Assembly (NCBI RefSeq): GCF_041146395.1
Contig: NC_090984.1
Span: forward strand, 78,875,114-78,939,113
Origin: Eulemur rufifrons
Lineage: Eukaryota; Chordata; Mammalia; Primates; Lemuridae
Direction of reading: 5' to 3'
Length of the DNA: 64,000 nucleotides
Positions 63,700-64,000 of this stretch are shown here, in pieces. The notes beneath the pieces were generated by a model that searched no databases, was not told where the DNA came from, and worked only from the letters and a program-made list of their open reading frames with translations. Every line of letters starts with the position of its first letter. Position 1 is the first letter of the stretch. The translations under genes were made by a program, and so were the position numbers.

Positions 63700-63913
63700 G
63701 GAAAAATGGGGAATAAAAATTTAATGTATATAGAGTTTCAGTTTTACAAGATGAAAAGTGTTATGGACATGGAAGATGGTGTTGGATGCTTAACCATATG
63801 AATGTACTTAATACTACTGAACTACACACTTGAAAATGTTTAAGATGGTGAATTTAATGTTATATGTACTTTACCAAAATAATATATAATAAAAAAATCC
63901 TCGGTGGCTTAAA

Positions 63914-63947
63914 ACAAAACCAAACAAAACAAAGCAAAACAAAACAG
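63914..63947 (+). repeat. (AAAAC)n microsatellite
   Basis: Imperfect AAAAC/AAAGC units (acaaaaccaaacaaaacaaa...) just after the old L1 3' end; probably grown from its A-rich tail. Confidence 0.85.
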
Positions 63948-64000
63948 AATACCAATGAACCCCTGTTGTGCAACTGAACAAAGGTTATCTCACAGTTTAC

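Larger units (their letters stand above)
58270..63895 (+). mobile_element. Old L1M, nearly full length, plus strand, multiply interrupted
   Basis: The 5' UTR is at about 58,290-58,700 (caccgggaatctctctcccc, gacaacaattgcac, aaggcttgcaacttccaggg, gaaggcttgggcagtc). An ORF1 relic follows at about 59,090-59,640 (gatggcagatctactagaca, aactatcttacagatgctca, gaccaatatatgcataatgg, caaatttgatgaaaggcatg). The inter-ORF segment continues at about 60,156-60,480. ORF2 reverse transcriptase is at about 60,880-61,830 (the frame at 61,167-61,409 includes IEEKYLYIIKDIYEK). The C-terminal half and 3' UTR reach about 63,895. The endonuclease segment between about 60,480 and 60,880 is missing or unrecognisable. 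Frames are broken throughout. Inserts: 59,686-60,141, 61,850-61,973 and 63,364-63,699. Opposite to MDGA2. Confidence 0.85.

Overview
The window is AT-rich vertebrate nuclear DNA that is almost entirely intronic. The organism is most likely a strepsirrhine primate, probably a lemur. Evidence: two minus-strand Alu dimers (about 35,093-35,437 and 46,509-46,853) share a linker form (tatatatat...ttagttgtcc...) that I know from lemur-type Alus rather than monkey or ape Alus, and the L1 3' ends near 59,750-60,140 and 61,910-61,970 resemble the strepsirrhine L1 tail. Eutherian repeats (MIR, L2, MLT1, MER5A, Tigger, old L1M) fill much of the rest.

The only host coding sequence I can support is two consecutive minus-strand exons of MDGA2 (MAM domain-containing GPI-anchor protein 2). 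The exon at 44,417-44,686 encodes an Ig-like domain, inferred to be the sixth. The exon at 14,335-14,483 encodes the start of the fibronectin-III-like region. Splice sites are canonical. The phases match: the split codon completes a Gly at the Ig/FN3 border. The intron between them is 29,933 bp. The left 14.3 kb is the next intron downstream in the gene, and the right 19.3 kb is the intron upstream of the Ig exon.

Layout: 1-14.3 kb holds an L1 ORF2 fragment, a decayed mariner transposase, L2/MIR fragments, a complete Tigger-type non-autonomous DNA transposon and a MER5A. 14.5-44.4 kb holds a recent 250-bp dispersed duplication, an AluJ-type element, a long minus-strand old-L1 block broken by a solo ERV LTR, an L1 with an internal 1.28-kb inversion that carries a young Alu, and two MLT1 LTRs. 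44.7-64 kb holds another minus-strand old L1 with a young Alu, L2, MLT1, a Tigger-type element and a plus-strand L1M. That L1M was later hit by two short chimeric inverted L1 inserts and an MLT1 LTR.

I found no operon, CRISPR array, phage, defence system or other multi-gene system. The points most worth checking are the recent intronic duplication (18.67/20.52 kb) and the pair of L1 inserts that share the same inversion breakpoint (59.69/61.85 kb), which could be a small chimeric retroposon family. Repeat family names come from remembered consensus features, not a database search, and edges marked approximate may be off by tens of bases.
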